A stretch of DNA of 64,000 nucleotides from Seonamhaeicola sp. ML3 (GTDB lineage Bacteria; Bacteroidota; Bacteroidia; Flavobacteriales; Flavobacteriaceae), in assembly GCF_023273855.1 (NCBI RefSeq), contig NZ_CP096884.1:3403790-3467789 (forward strand), given 5' to 3'. Below the pieces are notes generated by a model. It had not been told where the DNA came from and did no database searches. It was given only the letters and a program-made list of their open reading frames with translations. This document shows, piece by piece, positions 29,438 through 39,007 of the stretch. Position 1 is the stretch's first letter. Each line of letters starts with the position of its first letter. The position numbers and the translations under genes are program-made.

Positions 29438-30613
29438 CTAGTTGGAAGATCGGTTTAATTCAATCAATCCTAATATTGGTCCTAATGCTAATACTATAAA
29501 CAAATATTTAATGTCGATTATAGATTCCAAACCATTCAAAATCTGAATACTTACTATAGTAATCGCAAATCCCACTGAGTTCACTATAGTTAATGCCGTT
29601 CCCTTTACTTCTGCTTGTACATTTTGTGCTACTAATGTGGAAAATAATGGGGAATCTGCGATAACGGTCATACCCCAAACTAAGACAAAAATAATCCCTA
29701 AAGCATGAGTCCCCAAGTAAAAAAACAAAGGAGAAAGCAAACAGCAAGAACAAGATATTAAGAGTGCTGTTTTAGCTACTTTTTTAACCGTAAACCTTTG
29801 AGACAAATATCCAGACAATATGCAACCAAATGCACCTATGCCAATTATAAAAAAACTTAGAAGAGATACGTCTATAGTCTCAATTTGATGAAAACTTAGA
29901 TAAGCCTTTAAAACCAAAGGTAAAAAAGCCCAAAATGCATACAGCTCCCACATATGACCAAAATAACCAAATGCGGCAGACCTAAAGCTAGACTTTTTAA
30001 AAACTTTATAAACCATGGAGAAATTGAACTTTAAAGCAGGTTTTCTATAAGGGCCGTCCTTTACCAGACCTAGAATTAAGAGCCCTCCTAAAATTGCCAG
30101 GCTAGACGTAACATAAATTACAAAACGCCAAGAGGGAAACTCCCCAATACTTTTTAATAAGTGGGGCAAAGCAGTTCCCAAAACCAAAGCACCAACTAGA
30201 AATCCTAATGACTTCCCTAAGCCTTTTTCAAAATAATCGGCTGCTATTTTCATACCAACTGGATAAATTCCTGCCAAAAAGAAACCTGTAAAAAAACGAA
30301 AAACCAATAATGAAGCAAAGGAGTTAAAACTTAGGACCATAAAAATATTAAACCCTGCACTCAATAATGCACTAAAAAAGAACACCTTTGATGGTGAAAA
30401 CCTATCTGTAATACTATATAAGGCAAAAATAAAGGTACCTAGAATAAAACCTAGTTGAACCGCCGAGGTTAAATATCCCAATGCATTTTGGTTTAAATCA
30501 AAACTTGTAATTATTGAACCCATTACACCATTACCGGCAAACCACAACGAAGTACAACAAAATTGAGAAAACACAATAATAGGGAGTATCCACTTTATTT
30601 TTACGCGAATCAT
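29438..30613 (-). CDS. MFS transporter
   Basis: 391 residues and about twelve hydrophobic helices, the standard major facilitator length. The helix 2-3 region YLTSAVQLGFILGTFIFALYSITDRFSP includes the conserved D-R...P of the MFS signature loop, and helix 4-5 FRFFTGFFLAGIYPVGMKIAADYF resembles carriers of the NarK/cyanate type. Substrate not predictable. Alone in its transcription unit, divergent from the TIGR02757 gene. Confidence 0.88.
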   Translation of the reverse strand: MIRVKIKWILPIIVFSQFCCTSLWFAGNGVMGSIITSFDLNQNALGYLTSAVQLGFILGTFIFALYSITDRFSPSKVFFFSALLSAGFNIFMVLSFNSFASLLVFRFFTGFFLAGIYPVGMKIAADYFEKGLGKSLGFLVGALVLGTALPHLLKSIGEFPSWRFVIYVTSSLAILGGLLILGLVKDGPYRKPALKFNFSMVYKVFKKSSFRSAAFGYFGHMWELYAFWAFLPLVLKAYLSFHQIETIDVSLLSFFIIGIGAFGCILSGYLSQRFTVKKVAKTALLISCSCCLLSPLFFYLGTHALGIIFVLVWGMTVIADSPLFSTLVAQNVQAEVKGTALTIVNSVGFAITIVSIQILNGLESIIDIKYLFIVLALGPILGLIELNRSSN

Positions 30614-30682
30614 TAATTGGTTGAGTTTAGTAATGCTGTAGTCTCTTTTTCATTTAGCTAATTACAGTTATTTTAGCCAAAT

Positions 30683-31468
30683 ATGAATAAAACGAGTAAA
30701 AAAATCTCAAAATTAGAGCTAAAAGCCTTTTTAGATGCTAAAGTAGAACAGTATAACAACCCTGGATTTATTGAGAGTGACCCCATACAGATACCGCATC
30801 TATTTTCTAAAAAAGAAGACATTGAGATTTCTGGTTTTCTTACCGCGACTATTGCTTGGGGTAACCGAAAAAGTATCATCAAAAATGCTAAGCGTTTAAT
30901 GCATATGTTAGACGATGCACCTTTCGATTTCGTTTTAAATCATCAAGAAAGGGATTTAGAAAAACTGGAATCTTTTGTACATAGAACCTTTAACGGTGAT
31001 GATTGTATTCAATTTATTAAATCATTAAAGCACATATACAACCATCATTCTGGTTTAGAAGCTTTATTTTTTAAAAATGCCGAAAAAGAGTCTTTACAAA
31101 AATCAATATCTAAATTCAAGGAAGTATTCTTCGAAATTAATCATTTGGCCAGAACCAAAAAACACGTAAGTGATCCACTAAAAAATTCTGCGGCTAAACG
31201 AATAAATATGTTTTTAAGATGGATGGTTAGACAAGATAATACGAATGTTGACTTTGGAATATGGAATAGCCTATCACCGAGTCAATTATCTTGTCCTTTA
31301 GATGTGCATTCCGGTAATGTTGCTAGAAAACTAGGTTTACTAAAAAGGAAGCAAAATGATGCTAAAGCATTAAATGAGCTGGATAAGAATTTACGGAAAT
31401 TAGACCCCGTAGACCCTGTAAAATACGATTTCGCATTATTTGGACTTGGTGTTTTTGAGGGATTCTGA
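30683..31468 (+). CDS. TIGR02757 family protein (DUF2400)
   Basis: 261 residues matching the TIGR02757/DUF2400 family common in Bacteroidota. Characteristic segments are DPIQIPHLFSKKEDIEISGFLTATIAWGNRKSIIKNA, LESFVHRTFN, NMFLRWMVRQD, CPLDVHSGNVARKLGLL and DPVKYDFALFGLGVFEGF at the end. The helical architecture hints at a relation to HhH-GPD DNA glycosylases (DVH...G..AR, DPVKYDFAL), but activity has not been shown to my knowledge. Probably cytoplasmic. Confidence 0.85.
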   Translation: MNKTSKKISKLELKAFLDAKVEQYNNPGFIESDPIQIPHLFSKKEDIEISGFLTATIAWGNRKSIIKNAKRLMHMLDDAPFDFVLNHQERDLEKLESFVHRTFNGDDCIQFIKSLKHIYNHHSGLEALFFKNAEKESLQKSISKFKEVFFEINHLARTKKHVSDPLKNSAAKRINMFLRWMVRQDNTNVDFGIWNSLSPSQLSCPLDVHSGNVARKLGLLKRKQNDAKALNELDKNLRKLDPVDPVKYDFALFGLGVFEGF

Positions 31469-31502
31469 TGGCCTAGCCTTACTAACAACTGATTACTTGA
31501 CT

Positions 31503-31527
31503 ACATACTGAAACAAGTTCAGCATTA
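31503..31527. repeat. REP-like palindrome, second copy of CTGAAACAAGTTCAG
   Basis: The 15-base core at 31508-31522 is identical to that at 1921-1935, and the left flank (ATA/CATA before the core) is similar. It lies in a convergent intergenic gap. Confidence 0.75.
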
Positions 31528-31528
31528 C

Positions 31529-31564
31529 AAAAAAACGATTGATAAACCAAGGTCTATCAATCGT
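31529..31564 (-). terminator. Rho-independent terminator of the M61 peptidase gene
   Basis: 10-bp perfect stem ACGATTGATA / TATCAATCGT with a 10-base loop. On the minus strand it is followed by seven T, 30 bases after the peptidase stop. Confidence 0.85.
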
Positions 31565-31593
31565 AATTCGTAAATCCAGTATCGTAAATACAA

Positions 31594-33495
31594 TTATCCT
31601 TTCAACCAAGCATTTCTTATTTTCTTCTGCATTTCGGTTGCGTCTTGTATTTCTAAAATAGCTTCCCCGTTGGTGTAAGGTTGAGTTGTCGTTGTTTTTA
31701 TAACGATTTCCTCCCCCTCACGTTCTAGTACAACTTCAATATCTTTTCCTGGTTTCCATAAAAATACCTCCTGTAAAACTTGATTGGCATTTTGTAAAGT
31801 AACTGTTGTTCCATCAATGGACTTAATAACATCATTAGCTTGAACACCTTGTTCTTTCCAAAAACTAATCTCTAATGCAGATTCAGTAAAAAATATAGTT
31901 CCTTTTTGCCCATCTCCACTTACTATCGGAGCGCCGTTAAGCAATATGAAATTTGCGTTTATTTTTCCTTCACCAATTTCTAATCCTACTTTTTCAAAAA
32001 ACAAATTATAATTAATCGGCAGGTCGCCCACAACATGGGTTTGTAAAAACTCGCCAACTGAAGGATACGTCATTTCAACTATTTCATCGATTAGTGTGTC
32101 ATCTTCAAATGGTTTGTTTTTTCCATACCTGTTCGACAACTCTTTCATTAAAGACAGTATACCTCGGTTACCATCACTCTCTTCTCGTAATATAATATCG
32201 ATACACATCCCAATTAAAGCACCCTTTAGATAAACATTTATATACTCATCCTTGTAAGGTTCCTTTAATACGTTTTCACTCATAATAGTGAAACTCATGG
32301 CATCGTTGTAGTTTTTAGAACGTTGTATTTTGGTCATAATATCGTTGTAGAATTCAGTTTCATCAACTAAACCCTGATCAACTTGAAATAGTGTAGCAAA
32401 ATATTCTGTGACGCCCTCATACATCCACAAATGTTTTGAAAATGTAGGATTGTTGTAATCAAAATAATGTACATCTTCAGAGTGTACACTTAATGGCGTA
32501 ACGATATGAAAGAACTCATGAGAAACCACATCAATCATACTCTCGGCAAGTGCCTCCTCACTGCTGGACTCTGGCAAAACCACTACAGTAGAAGTATGAT
32601 GCTCTAAAGCTCCAAATCCTTTGGGCGAATCTTCTTTGCCTTCAGATAAATACAAATAAATATCGTAACGAGGTGTAGTATTTATATCTCCTAGGTAATT
32701 CTTTTGTGCTTCCATCATTGTATAGATGGTCTCTTTTAAAGATTTAGCCGAATGAACCTTGTTAGGAGAGTATACGCTCAAAACAATTTTTATATCGCCA
32801 ACTTGAAATTCTTCTACATCTAAATTTCCATACATCATGGGGTTATCGGTAATATCAAAATATCGAGTAGCAAAATAACTAGTAGTTACACTTTTACCAT
32901 CTTCACTTGTTGACGTATTGACCGTTTGTAACGCAGAAGTCCTAATAAAATCAACAGGAGCAGTTACATCCAATTTATATTGATTGTTCTTTAATGAGTC
33001 AAAATAGCCAATAAAACCGTGTAGATTTAAAACGTAGTTTACTGGTTCTATATTGGTTCCGGCCGGTGAAAATGGTTGTTCCTTACCTATACCACCTTCA
33101 GTTTCCATATCGTAAGTATCATTAACCAAATAGGTAATTTTATCCAAATCACCTGCATTAGCAATAGACCAAGAATTCTCATCCAGCTTTATAACTTCCA
33201 TTTGCTCTCCTTTATAATTTATGGCCTTGAAATCCTCAATATATTTTCCAAAGTTGCTTATGGAGTATGTCCCTTGAATAACCTTGGGCAATCTGTATGT
33301 AACAGAGTCTTGATTAAATCTTCCTGGATTAATTGTTACTGGAGCCTTATCATTTTCAATTTGCGATAAATTAATTGTAGCTGTTATTGGTAAGTTAATT
33401 GCTAAATCGGCGGATGATTTCTTTGAAGCACCACATCCAACAACAACAATACTAAGAATTAATACAGCAAAAATTTTGTTGATCATTGATTTCAT
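31594..33495 (-). CDS. M61 family metallopeptidase lipoprotein with PDZ domain
   Basis: 633 residues: lipoprotein signal (VVGC, Cys21), N-terminal beta domain, then the gluzincin catalytic domain with the zinc site HEFFH (326-330) and third ligand Glu360 (MYEGVTEYFATL), and a C-terminal PDZ-like domain at about 530-600 (GVQANDVIKSIDGTTV). M61 enzymes (glycyl aminopeptidase relatives) cleave N-terminal residues of peptides. The lipid anchor places it in the periplasm or on the outer membrane. The start could be the ATG at 33486 (MINKIF). Ends in its own terminator. Confidence 0.9.
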   Translation of the reverse strand: MKSMINKIFAVLILSIVVVGCGASKKSSADLAINLPITATINLSQIENDKAPVTINPGRFNQDSVTYRLPKVIQGTYSISNFGKYIEDFKAINYKGEQMEVIKLDENSWSIANAGDLDKITYLVNDTYDMETEGGIGKEQPFSPAGTNIEPVNYVLNLHGFIGYFDSLKNNQYKLDVTAPVDFIRTSALQTVNTSTSEDGKSVTTSYFATRYFDITDNPMMYGNLDVEEFQVGDIKIVLSVYSPNKVHSAKSLKETIYTMMEAQKNYLGDINTTPRYDIYLYLSEGKEDSPKGFGALEHHTSTVVVLPESSSEEALAESMIDVVSHEFFHIVTPLSVHSEDVHYFDYNNPTFSKHLWMYEGVTEYFATLFQVDQGLVDETEFYNDIMTKIQRSKNYNDAMSFTIMSENVLKEPYKDEYINVYLKGALIGMCIDIILREESDGNRGILSLMKELSNRYGKNKPFEDDTLIDEIVEMTYPSVGEFLQTHVVGDLPINYNLFFEKVGLEIGEGKINANFILLNGAPIVSGDGQKGTIFFTESALEISFWKEQGVQANDVIKSIDGTTVTLQNANQVLQEVFLWKPGKDIEVVLEREGEEIVIKTTTTQPYTNGEAILEIQDATEMQKKIRNAWLKG

Positions 33496-33582
33496 TTCTA
33501 GTTTTTTTTAAAGACCCGCAAAATACCACTATGTTACGGTTACCGTTCTTAAGGTTTTGTTAAAAGATAGTATATTCGCCGC

Positions 33583-34590
33583 ATGCAGGAACGGTTAATA
33601 AGCATATTAACACCTTTTAAAAACACCGAAGCTTATCTTGGTGAATGTATAGATTCCATCTTGAACCAAACGTATTCTAATTGGGAATTACTAATTATTG
33701 ATGACCATTCTACAGACAATAGTTATCAAGTCGTTGAAAAATACGCCAAAGCTGACAACAGAATTAAATTATTTAAAAATGAGGGAGAAGGCATCATTTC
33801 GGCACTTCAGCTAGCCTTTAAAAATAGTTCTGGAAAATTTATCACCAGAATGGATAGTGACGATATTATGCTACCTGATAAATTAGATATTTTAGCCAGT
33901 AATCTAATCGCTTACGGAAAAAAATATGTATCTGTTGGCTTGGTAGAATATTTTAGTGAACATGGCGTTGGTGAAGGATATAAAAGTTATGAAACTTGGT
34001 TAAATGACTTGACCAAAGAAGGAAGCAATTATGATGAAATCTATAAAGAATGTGTAATCCCCTCCCCTTGTTGGATGATTCACAGAGAAGATTTAATCGC
34101 TTGTGATGCTTTTAATCCAATTATCTATCCCGAAGATTACGATCTTACCTTTAGGTTTTACAAACATGATTTCAAGTGTATACCATGCGATTCCATAATC
34201 CATAAATGGCGGGATTATAGCACCAGAACTTCCAGAACACATGTGCATTATGCCCAAAATCATTTTACCAGCTTAAAAGTATTTCATTACTTAGATATTG
34301 ATTATGATAAGACTAAAACACCCGTTGTTTGGGGCGCTGGAACCAAGGGGAAACTCATGGCTAAAATTTTTATAGAACGTGATATACCATTTAAGTGGAT
34401 TTGCGACAACCCCTATAAAATAGGAAAAGACATCTACGGTAAAAAACTATTAAGTTTTGAAGCACTGGCTAGTATTGAAAACTCCCAAAGTTTAATTACA
34501 GTCGCTAATAAGGCGGCTCAAAAACAGATTAAAACATATTTAACAAGTCTTAACTTAAAACCAGTTACCGATTATATTTTCTTTTGTTGA
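33583..34590 (+). CDS. Family 2 glycosyltransferase with C-terminal Rossmann-like domain
   Basis: 335 residues. The GT-A domain spans about 1-235: ISILTPFKNTEAYL, ELLIIDDHSTDNS (36-48) and the metal/nucleotide motif DSDD (91-94). The C-terminal 90 residues (VVWGAGTKGKLMAKIFIERDI...) contain a GxGxxG-like nucleotide-binding loop and resemble a small Rossmann module. No transmembrane helix. The acceptor sugar is unknown. It stands beside the BatA operon, not within a polysaccharide locus. Confidence 0.85.
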   Translation: MQERLISILTPFKNTEAYLGECIDSILNQTYSNWELLIIDDHSTDNSYQVVEKYAKADNRIKLFKNEGEGIISALQLAFKNSSGKFITRMDSDDIMLPDKLDILASNLIAYGKKYVSVGLVEYFSEHGVGEGYKSYETWLNDLTKEGSNYDEIYKECVIPSPCWMIHREDLIACDAFNPIIYPEDYDLTFRFYKHDFKCIPCDSIIHKWRDYSTRTSRTHVHYAQNHFTSLKVFHYLDIDYDKTKTPVVWGAGTKGKLMAKIFIERDIPFKWICDNPYKIGKDIYGKKLLSFEALASIENSQSLITVANKAAQKQIKTYLTSLNLKPVTDYIFFC

Positions 34591-34598
34591 AAATTATG

Positions 34599-34606
34599 TA
34601 ATTTTG
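34599..34606 (+). promoter_or_regulatory. -7 element of the BatA operon
   Basis: TAATTTTG, an exact TAnnTTTG match 18 bases before the ATG of the BatA gene and 9 bases after the glycosyltransferase stop. Confidence 0.45.
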
Positions 34607-34624
34607 GTTAATTAATAGAAAGGA

Positions 34625-36550
34625 ATGCAATTTAAACACCCCGAACTTCTTTACGCGTTATGCTTATTGCTCATTCCTATTATAGTTCATCTTTTTCAGC
34701 TTAGACGTTTTAAAAAAGAGCTGTTTACTAACGTAGCCCTTTTAAAAGAAATTAAACAAAATTCCCGTAAAAGTTCTGAATTAAAAAAGTGGCTCATCCT
34801 ATTTACCCGATTATTGCTTCTAACCGCCATAATCCTTGCTTTTGCCCAACCGTTTACCACTAAAAACAACTCTTTAGAATCCCAAAAAGAAACGGTGATA
34901 TATGTAGACAACTCCTTTAGCATGCAAGCAAAAGGAAGTCAGGGAGAGCTTTTAAAACGTGCTTTACAACATTTAGTTGGTAACATTCCTGAAGATGAAA
35001 CAGTTTCTATTATCACGAATAACAGTACGTTTAAAAACACCACAACTAAGGTTATAAAAAACGATCTATTGCAGTTGCAATATTCATCAAATCAATTGTC
35101 TTTAGATGCTGTCCTGCTAAAAAGTAATGCGCTTCTAAGCCAGAAGAAAAACACACTGAAGAATCTTATTTTTATTTCAGATTTTCAGCAGAAAAACTCT
35201 AGTTTTAATCCTAACCTAGACTCATTAACAACACTACATTTAGTGAAATTAGAACCTATCAACTCTAATAATGTTTCCATTGATAGTGCTTTTATTTCTG
35301 AGATTACCCCTACAAATCTTCAGTTGAAAGTACTCTTAAAAAATAGTGGTAGACCAATAGATAATATTCCTGTTTCATTATATAATGGCGAGGATTTAAT
35401 TGCCAAGACCTCAGTTGAAATTGATAAAATTGTTGAAACCACATTTACGCTTCCAACAAACGAAATCGTAAATGGCAGAATAACCATAGATGATGTCAAC
35501 CTAAGATTTGACAACACTCTTTTTTTTAATATCAATAACCGTTCAAAAATCAATGTTTTATCTGTAAATGAGCAAAACGATGATTTTTTAAAGCGTATTT
35601 TTAATGAGGATGAATTTAACTTCACCTCTACCTCTTATAATGCGTTAAACTTTAACAGCATTGAAGAACAACATCTCATTGTTTTAAACGAAGTAGATAA
35701 TATATCTAACGCACTCATTTCTGCCTTAAAACATTTTACTTCTCAAGGTGGCTCGGTGATTATAATTCCTTCAAATGATATCAATGTGCAGTCTTATAAT
35801 CAACTATTATCTAATTTCAATGCAAACTTTGGAGCTTTAGTCAATTCCGAAAAACGCATAACAAGCATAAACTATTCACATCCGCTTTACAAAAAAGGGG
35901 TTTTTGAAAAACAAGTTTCCAACTTTCAATATCCGAAAGTGAATAGTTTTTATGAAATTACATCAAATAGTTTTGCATCGGTTTTAAATTTTGAAGATGG
36001 TAAGCCCTTCTTGTATCAAGGGCAAAACAGCTTTGTATTTACATCGGCTTTAAACAATGAGAATTCCAACTTTAAAAACTCACCTCTAATTGTACCAACG
36101 ATATACAATATAGCAAAACAGAGTTTTAAAACACCCGAACTGTATTATACCATTGGAAATGAAAATGAGTTCGAGGTAGAAACACAATTGCAGCAGGATG
36201 ACATTTTATCCCTTGTTAATAATGGTATTAGCGTTATACCTAGACAAAAGTATTTTAATAACAAGGTAATAATCAACACTTCTGAAACACCAGATATAGC
36301 AAACATTTATAATATCAAAAACAAGAACGAAACTATTAAAAATGTAAGCTACAACTACGATAGAAGTGAGAGTAATCTTGTTTATGAAAATCTATCGAAT
36401 TACAAAAATGTAACATTGAGTGATTCCATACCCGAAGTATTTGATACGATAAAAAGTGATGCAAAAGTTAATGCCTTGTGGAAATGGTTTGCTATTTTTG
36501 CACTGATATTACTTATCATTGAAATGCTCATCTTAAAATATTTTAAATGA
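34625..36550 (+). CDS. BatA-domain / VWA membrane protein
   Basis: 641 residues. The N-terminal about 80 residues form the BatA (Aerotolerance regulator) domain: FKHPELLYALCLLLIPIIVHLFQLRRF and a second membrane helix near 58-78. A von Willebrand A-like domain follows, whose MIDAS motif DNSFS (about 93-97, VIYVDNSFSMQAKG) is intact. A long region without recognised motifs precedes a final helix at 620-640. Members are inner-membrane proteins of unknown mechanism. First gene of a four-gene operon; it overlaps the next by 4 bases (ATGA). Confidence 0.85.
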   Translation: MQFKHPELLYALCLLLIPIIVHLFQLRRFKKELFTNVALLKEIKQNSRKSSELKKWLILFTRLLLLTAIILAFAQPFTTKNNSLESQKETVIYVDNSFSMQAKGSQGELLKRALQHLVGNIPEDETVSIITNNSTFKNTTTKVIKNDLLQLQYSSNQLSLDAVLLKSNALLSQKKNTLKNLIFISDFQQKNSSFNPNLDSLTTLHLVKLEPINSNNVSIDSAFISEITPTNLQLKVLLKNSGRPIDNIPVSLYNGEDLIAKTSVEIDKIVETTFTLPTNEIVNGRITIDDVNLRFDNTLFFNINNRSKINVLSVNEQNDDFLKRIFNEDEFNFTSTSYNALNFNSIEEQHLIVLNEVDNISNALISALKHFTSQGGSVIIIPSNDINVQSYNQLLSNFNANFGALVNSEKRITSINYSHPLYKKGVFEKQVSNFQYPKVNSFYEITSNSFASVLNFEDGKPFLYQGQNSFVFTSALNNENSNFKNSPLIVPTIYNIAKQSFKTPELYYTIGNENEFEVETQLQQDDILSLVNNGISVIPRQKYFNNKVIINTSETPDIANIYNIKNKNETIKNVSYNYDRSESNLVYENLSNYKNVTLSDSIPEVFDTIKSDAKVNALWKWFAIFALILLIIEMLILKYFK

Positions 36551-37806
36551 ACATACTTATAAAGTCTGCCACCATTATAGATCCAAAAAGCGAGTTTCAT
36601 AATTCTACTCAAGATATTTTAATTGAAAACGGCAAGATTTTAAAGATCTCCAAAAACATAAAAAACACTAACAATTACCAAGAAGTAAAACTAGACAATC
36701 TACACATTTCGCAAGGATGGTTTGATAGTAGCGTTTGTTTTGGAGAACCGGGATTTGAAGAGCGTGAAACCATTAAAAACGGACTTAAAGTAGCAGCCTC
36801 TTCTGGATTTACTACTATCGCTCTAAATCCAAACACCAACCCTATTTTAGATACTAATTCAGACATAACGTTTGTTACTGCTAAATCAAATAATAATGCT
36901 GTCACGGTCCTCCCAATAGGTGCTTTGACCATAGGAAGTAATGGTGTTGATTTAGCTGAACTTTACGATATGAGTACCGCAGGCGCAGTGGCCTTTTACG
37001 ATTATAAAAAGCCTATATCCAATCCGAACCTGATGAAGATAGCATTGCAATATGCTGCTAATTTTGATGGGTTGGTATGTTCTTTTCCGCAAGAAAACAA
37101 AATTGTTGGTAATGGTGTCATGAACGAAAATGTTACCAGCACAACCTTAGGTTTAAAAGGCATCCCAGCCTTGGCGGAAGAATTGCAGGTAGCCAGAGAT
37201 ATATTCCTTTTAGAATACACAGGAGGTAAACTACATATCCCAACAATTTCAACGGCGAAGTCGGTTGAATTGATAAGAGAAGCCAAAAAGAAGAAATTGG
37301 ATATTACTTGTAGCGTAGCTATTCACAACTTATGCTTATCGGATGGATCTTTAACTAGTTTCGACTCTAACTTTAAGGTATTGCCTCCCTTGAGGACACA
37401 AGAAGATATTGAAGCTCTGATTGCTGGAGTAAAAGATGGCACCATAGATATGGTTACAACAGACCACTCACCTATTGACATCGAAGAAAAGAAAGTTGAA
37501 TTCGATCGTGCTGAATATGGTACTATTGGTCTAGAAACTGCCTTTGGAGCGTTACAAACTGTATTTACTCTTAAAAAGACTATCGATTTACTCACAAAAG
37601 GGAAACAACGTTTTGGTCTAGAACCAACGTCTATTACTATTGGAAATAAAGCTAATCTTTCACTTTTCAACCCTGACGAGAAATATACATTTGATACAAA
37701 GGGCATTAAGTCTAAATCAAAAAACAGCATATTTAAAGGCGCCTCTCTAAAAGGAAAAGTTTACGGTATTATCTCAAATAACCAAGTTTCTTTAAATACT
37801 TTATAA
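36547..37806 (+). CDS. Dihydroorotase-like amidohydrolase lacking the HxH site
   Basis: 419 residues of the amidohydrolase superfamily closest to class I dihydroorotase: WFDSSVCFGEPGFEERETIKNG aligns with the DxHxHxREPG block, and TTDHSPIDIEEK (near 315) with the C-terminal metal Asp region. However, the two metal-binding histidines after Asp60 are Ser62 and Cys64. Noncatalytic PyrC-like paralogues of this kind are known, and can act as structural partners of aspartate carbamoyltransferase; whether this one does is unknown. Translationally coupled to the BatA gene (4-base overlap) and to the next gene (1-base overlap). Confidence 0.85.
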   Translation: MNILIKSATIIDPKSEFHNSTQDILIENGKILKISKNIKNTNNYQEVKLDNLHISQGWFDSSVCFGEPGFEERETIKNGLKVAASSGFTTIALNPNTNPILDTNSDITFVTAKSNNNAVTVLPIGALTIGSNGVDLAELYDMSTAGAVAFYDYKKPISNPNLMKIALQYAANFDGLVCSFPQENKIVGNGVMNENVTSTTLGLKGIPALAEELQVARDIFLLEYTGGKLHIPTISTAKSVELIREAKKKKLDITCSVAIHNLCLSDGSLTSFDSNFKVLPPLRTQEDIEALIAGVKDGTIDMVTTDHSPIDIEEKKVEFDRAEYGTIGLETAFGALQTVFTLKKTIDLLTKGKQRFGLEPTSITIGNKANLSLFNPDEKYTFDTKGIKSKSKNSIFKGASLKGKVYGIISNNQVSLNTL

Positions 37807-38144
37807 TGAACCAGCAAGATATTGAACGCGGAAAGAAAAACGCAATTATTAGTTACATTACTATTTTTGGTGTTATTATTGCTTATTTTCTAAATAACGA
37901 ACCGCATAAAAAAAGTGAATTTGCTAGTTTTCACATAAGACAATCTTTAGGGCTTTGGCTTACTTTTTGGGCTTTAGGCTACATTGTAGGAAGTTTTGAT
38001 AGTTGGCTAGTATCCTCTAGTTTTTATTTGTTTTTTATTGTGCTTTTAATTTATGGTCTTTCATCTGCTATAATGGGTAAAATACAAATAGTACCATTGG
38101 TTGGCAACTTATACCAAAAGCTATTCTCAAATCTTGGGAAATAA
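37806..38144 (+). CDS. Small membrane protein, DUF4870-like
   Basis: 112 residues with about three transmembrane helices (17-32, 52-70, 71-92) and the pattern ASFHIRQSLGLWLTFW, as in DUF4870/Tic20-like small membrane proteins of Bacteroidota. Its ATG shares one base with the stop codon of the dihydroorotase-like gene (TAATG), which indicates translational coupling. Function unknown. Confidence 0.75.
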   Translation: MNQQDIERGKKNAIISYITIFGVIIAYFLNNEPHKKSEFASFHIRQSLGLWLTFWALGYIVGSFDSWLVSSSFYLFFIVLLIYGLSSAIMGKIQIVPLVGNLYQKLFSNLGK

Positions 38145-38147
38145 ACT

Positions 38148-38801
38148 ATGAACAACACACTTTCTTTATACCATCTTACAAGACCATCCATCTTAACCGA
38201 AAACGCACCTTTATTAATAATGATGCATGGTTATGGTAGTGATGAAAATGATTTATTCTCTTTTGCTAGTGAATTACCAGATGAGTTATTTATAATCTCG
38301 GTGAGAGCACCCTACCCTATGGCGCCTTATGGAAACGCATGGTACACCATTAATTTTGATGCCGAACGTGGAAAATGGAACGATAAAGAACAAGCCGAAT
38401 CATCTAGGGATTTAATCGCTAATTTTATAGACGAGGCCGTTAATAATTATCCAGTGGATAAACATAATGTAACTCTTTTAGGTTTTAGTCAAGGTTGTAT
38501 TTTAAGCTGTGCTGTCGCTTTAAATTATCCTGAAAAGATTAAAAATATTGTTGGTTTGAGCGGTTATATTTATCACGATATCTTACCAAAAGATTTAAAT
38601 GAAAAAGATTATTCCAGCTTAGACTTCTACTGCTCTCATGGTAGTGTTGACCAAGTTATTCCGGTAGATTGGGCAAGACAAACACCTAACTTTTTAAAAA
38701 GCTTAGGGATTAAACACCAATATTCTGAATTCCCGGTTGGTCATGGTGTGGCTCCTCAAAATTTCTTCGAATTCAAAAGCTGGTTAAGTGAGCGTATTTA
38801 A
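38148..38801 (+). CDS. Carboxylesterase/phospholipase-type alpha/beta hydrolase
   Basis: 217 residues of the Abhydrolase_2 (YpfH/EstB-like) family. Visible are LLIMMHGYGSDENDLF (oxyanion region), the nucleophile elbow GFSQG (Ser near 119), an Asp in SVDQVIPV and the catalytic His in PVGHGVAP. No signal peptide, so it is cytoplasmic. Family members hydrolyse short-chain esters; the substrate is not known. Last gene of the BatA operon, 3 bases after its neighbour. Confidence 0.88.
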   Translation: MNNTLSLYHLTRPSILTENAPLLIMMHGYGSDENDLFSFASELPDELFIISVRAPYPMAPYGNAWYTINFDAERGKWNDKEQAESSRDLIANFIDEAVNNYPVDKHNVTLLGFSQGCILSCAVALNYPEKIKNIVGLSGYIYHDILPKDLNEKDYSSLDFYCSHGSVDQVIPVDWARQTPNFLKSLGIKHQYSEFPVGHGVAPQNFFEFKSWLSERI

Positions 38802-38953
38802 TCTAATTTGAGTACCTATTTACTATAATACTGAGTTTACCTTTCCCTTAATCGCAACTTTTCGAAGTAAGCTCTTACACAAAGCACTTATAATATTGTA
38901 AACTAACCGCTTATAATATCCATTCAGCTGTTTTTTATGTAAAATAAAGACTT

Positions 38954-39002
38954 TTTTTGTTTATTTTGTTTAATTTTTTATTATTTTTGTTAAACAAAAA
39001 TA
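38954..39002 (+). promoter_or_regulatory. Palindromic promoter/operator of the CrtW-like gene
   Basis: TATTTTTG (38982-38989) is an exact -7 element with TTG at 38957-38959, spacer 22. The -7 element forms the left arm of a perfect 21-base palindrome (38982-39002, arms TATTTTTGTT / AACAAAAATA around one A). TTTTGTTTA-like words repeat at 38955-38962 and 38964-38972. The arrangement suggests an operator for a dimeric repressor that masks the promoter. Regulator unknown; MerR-type control of carotenoid genes is known in other bacteria. Confidence 0.55.
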
Positions 39003-39007
39003 ACCAA

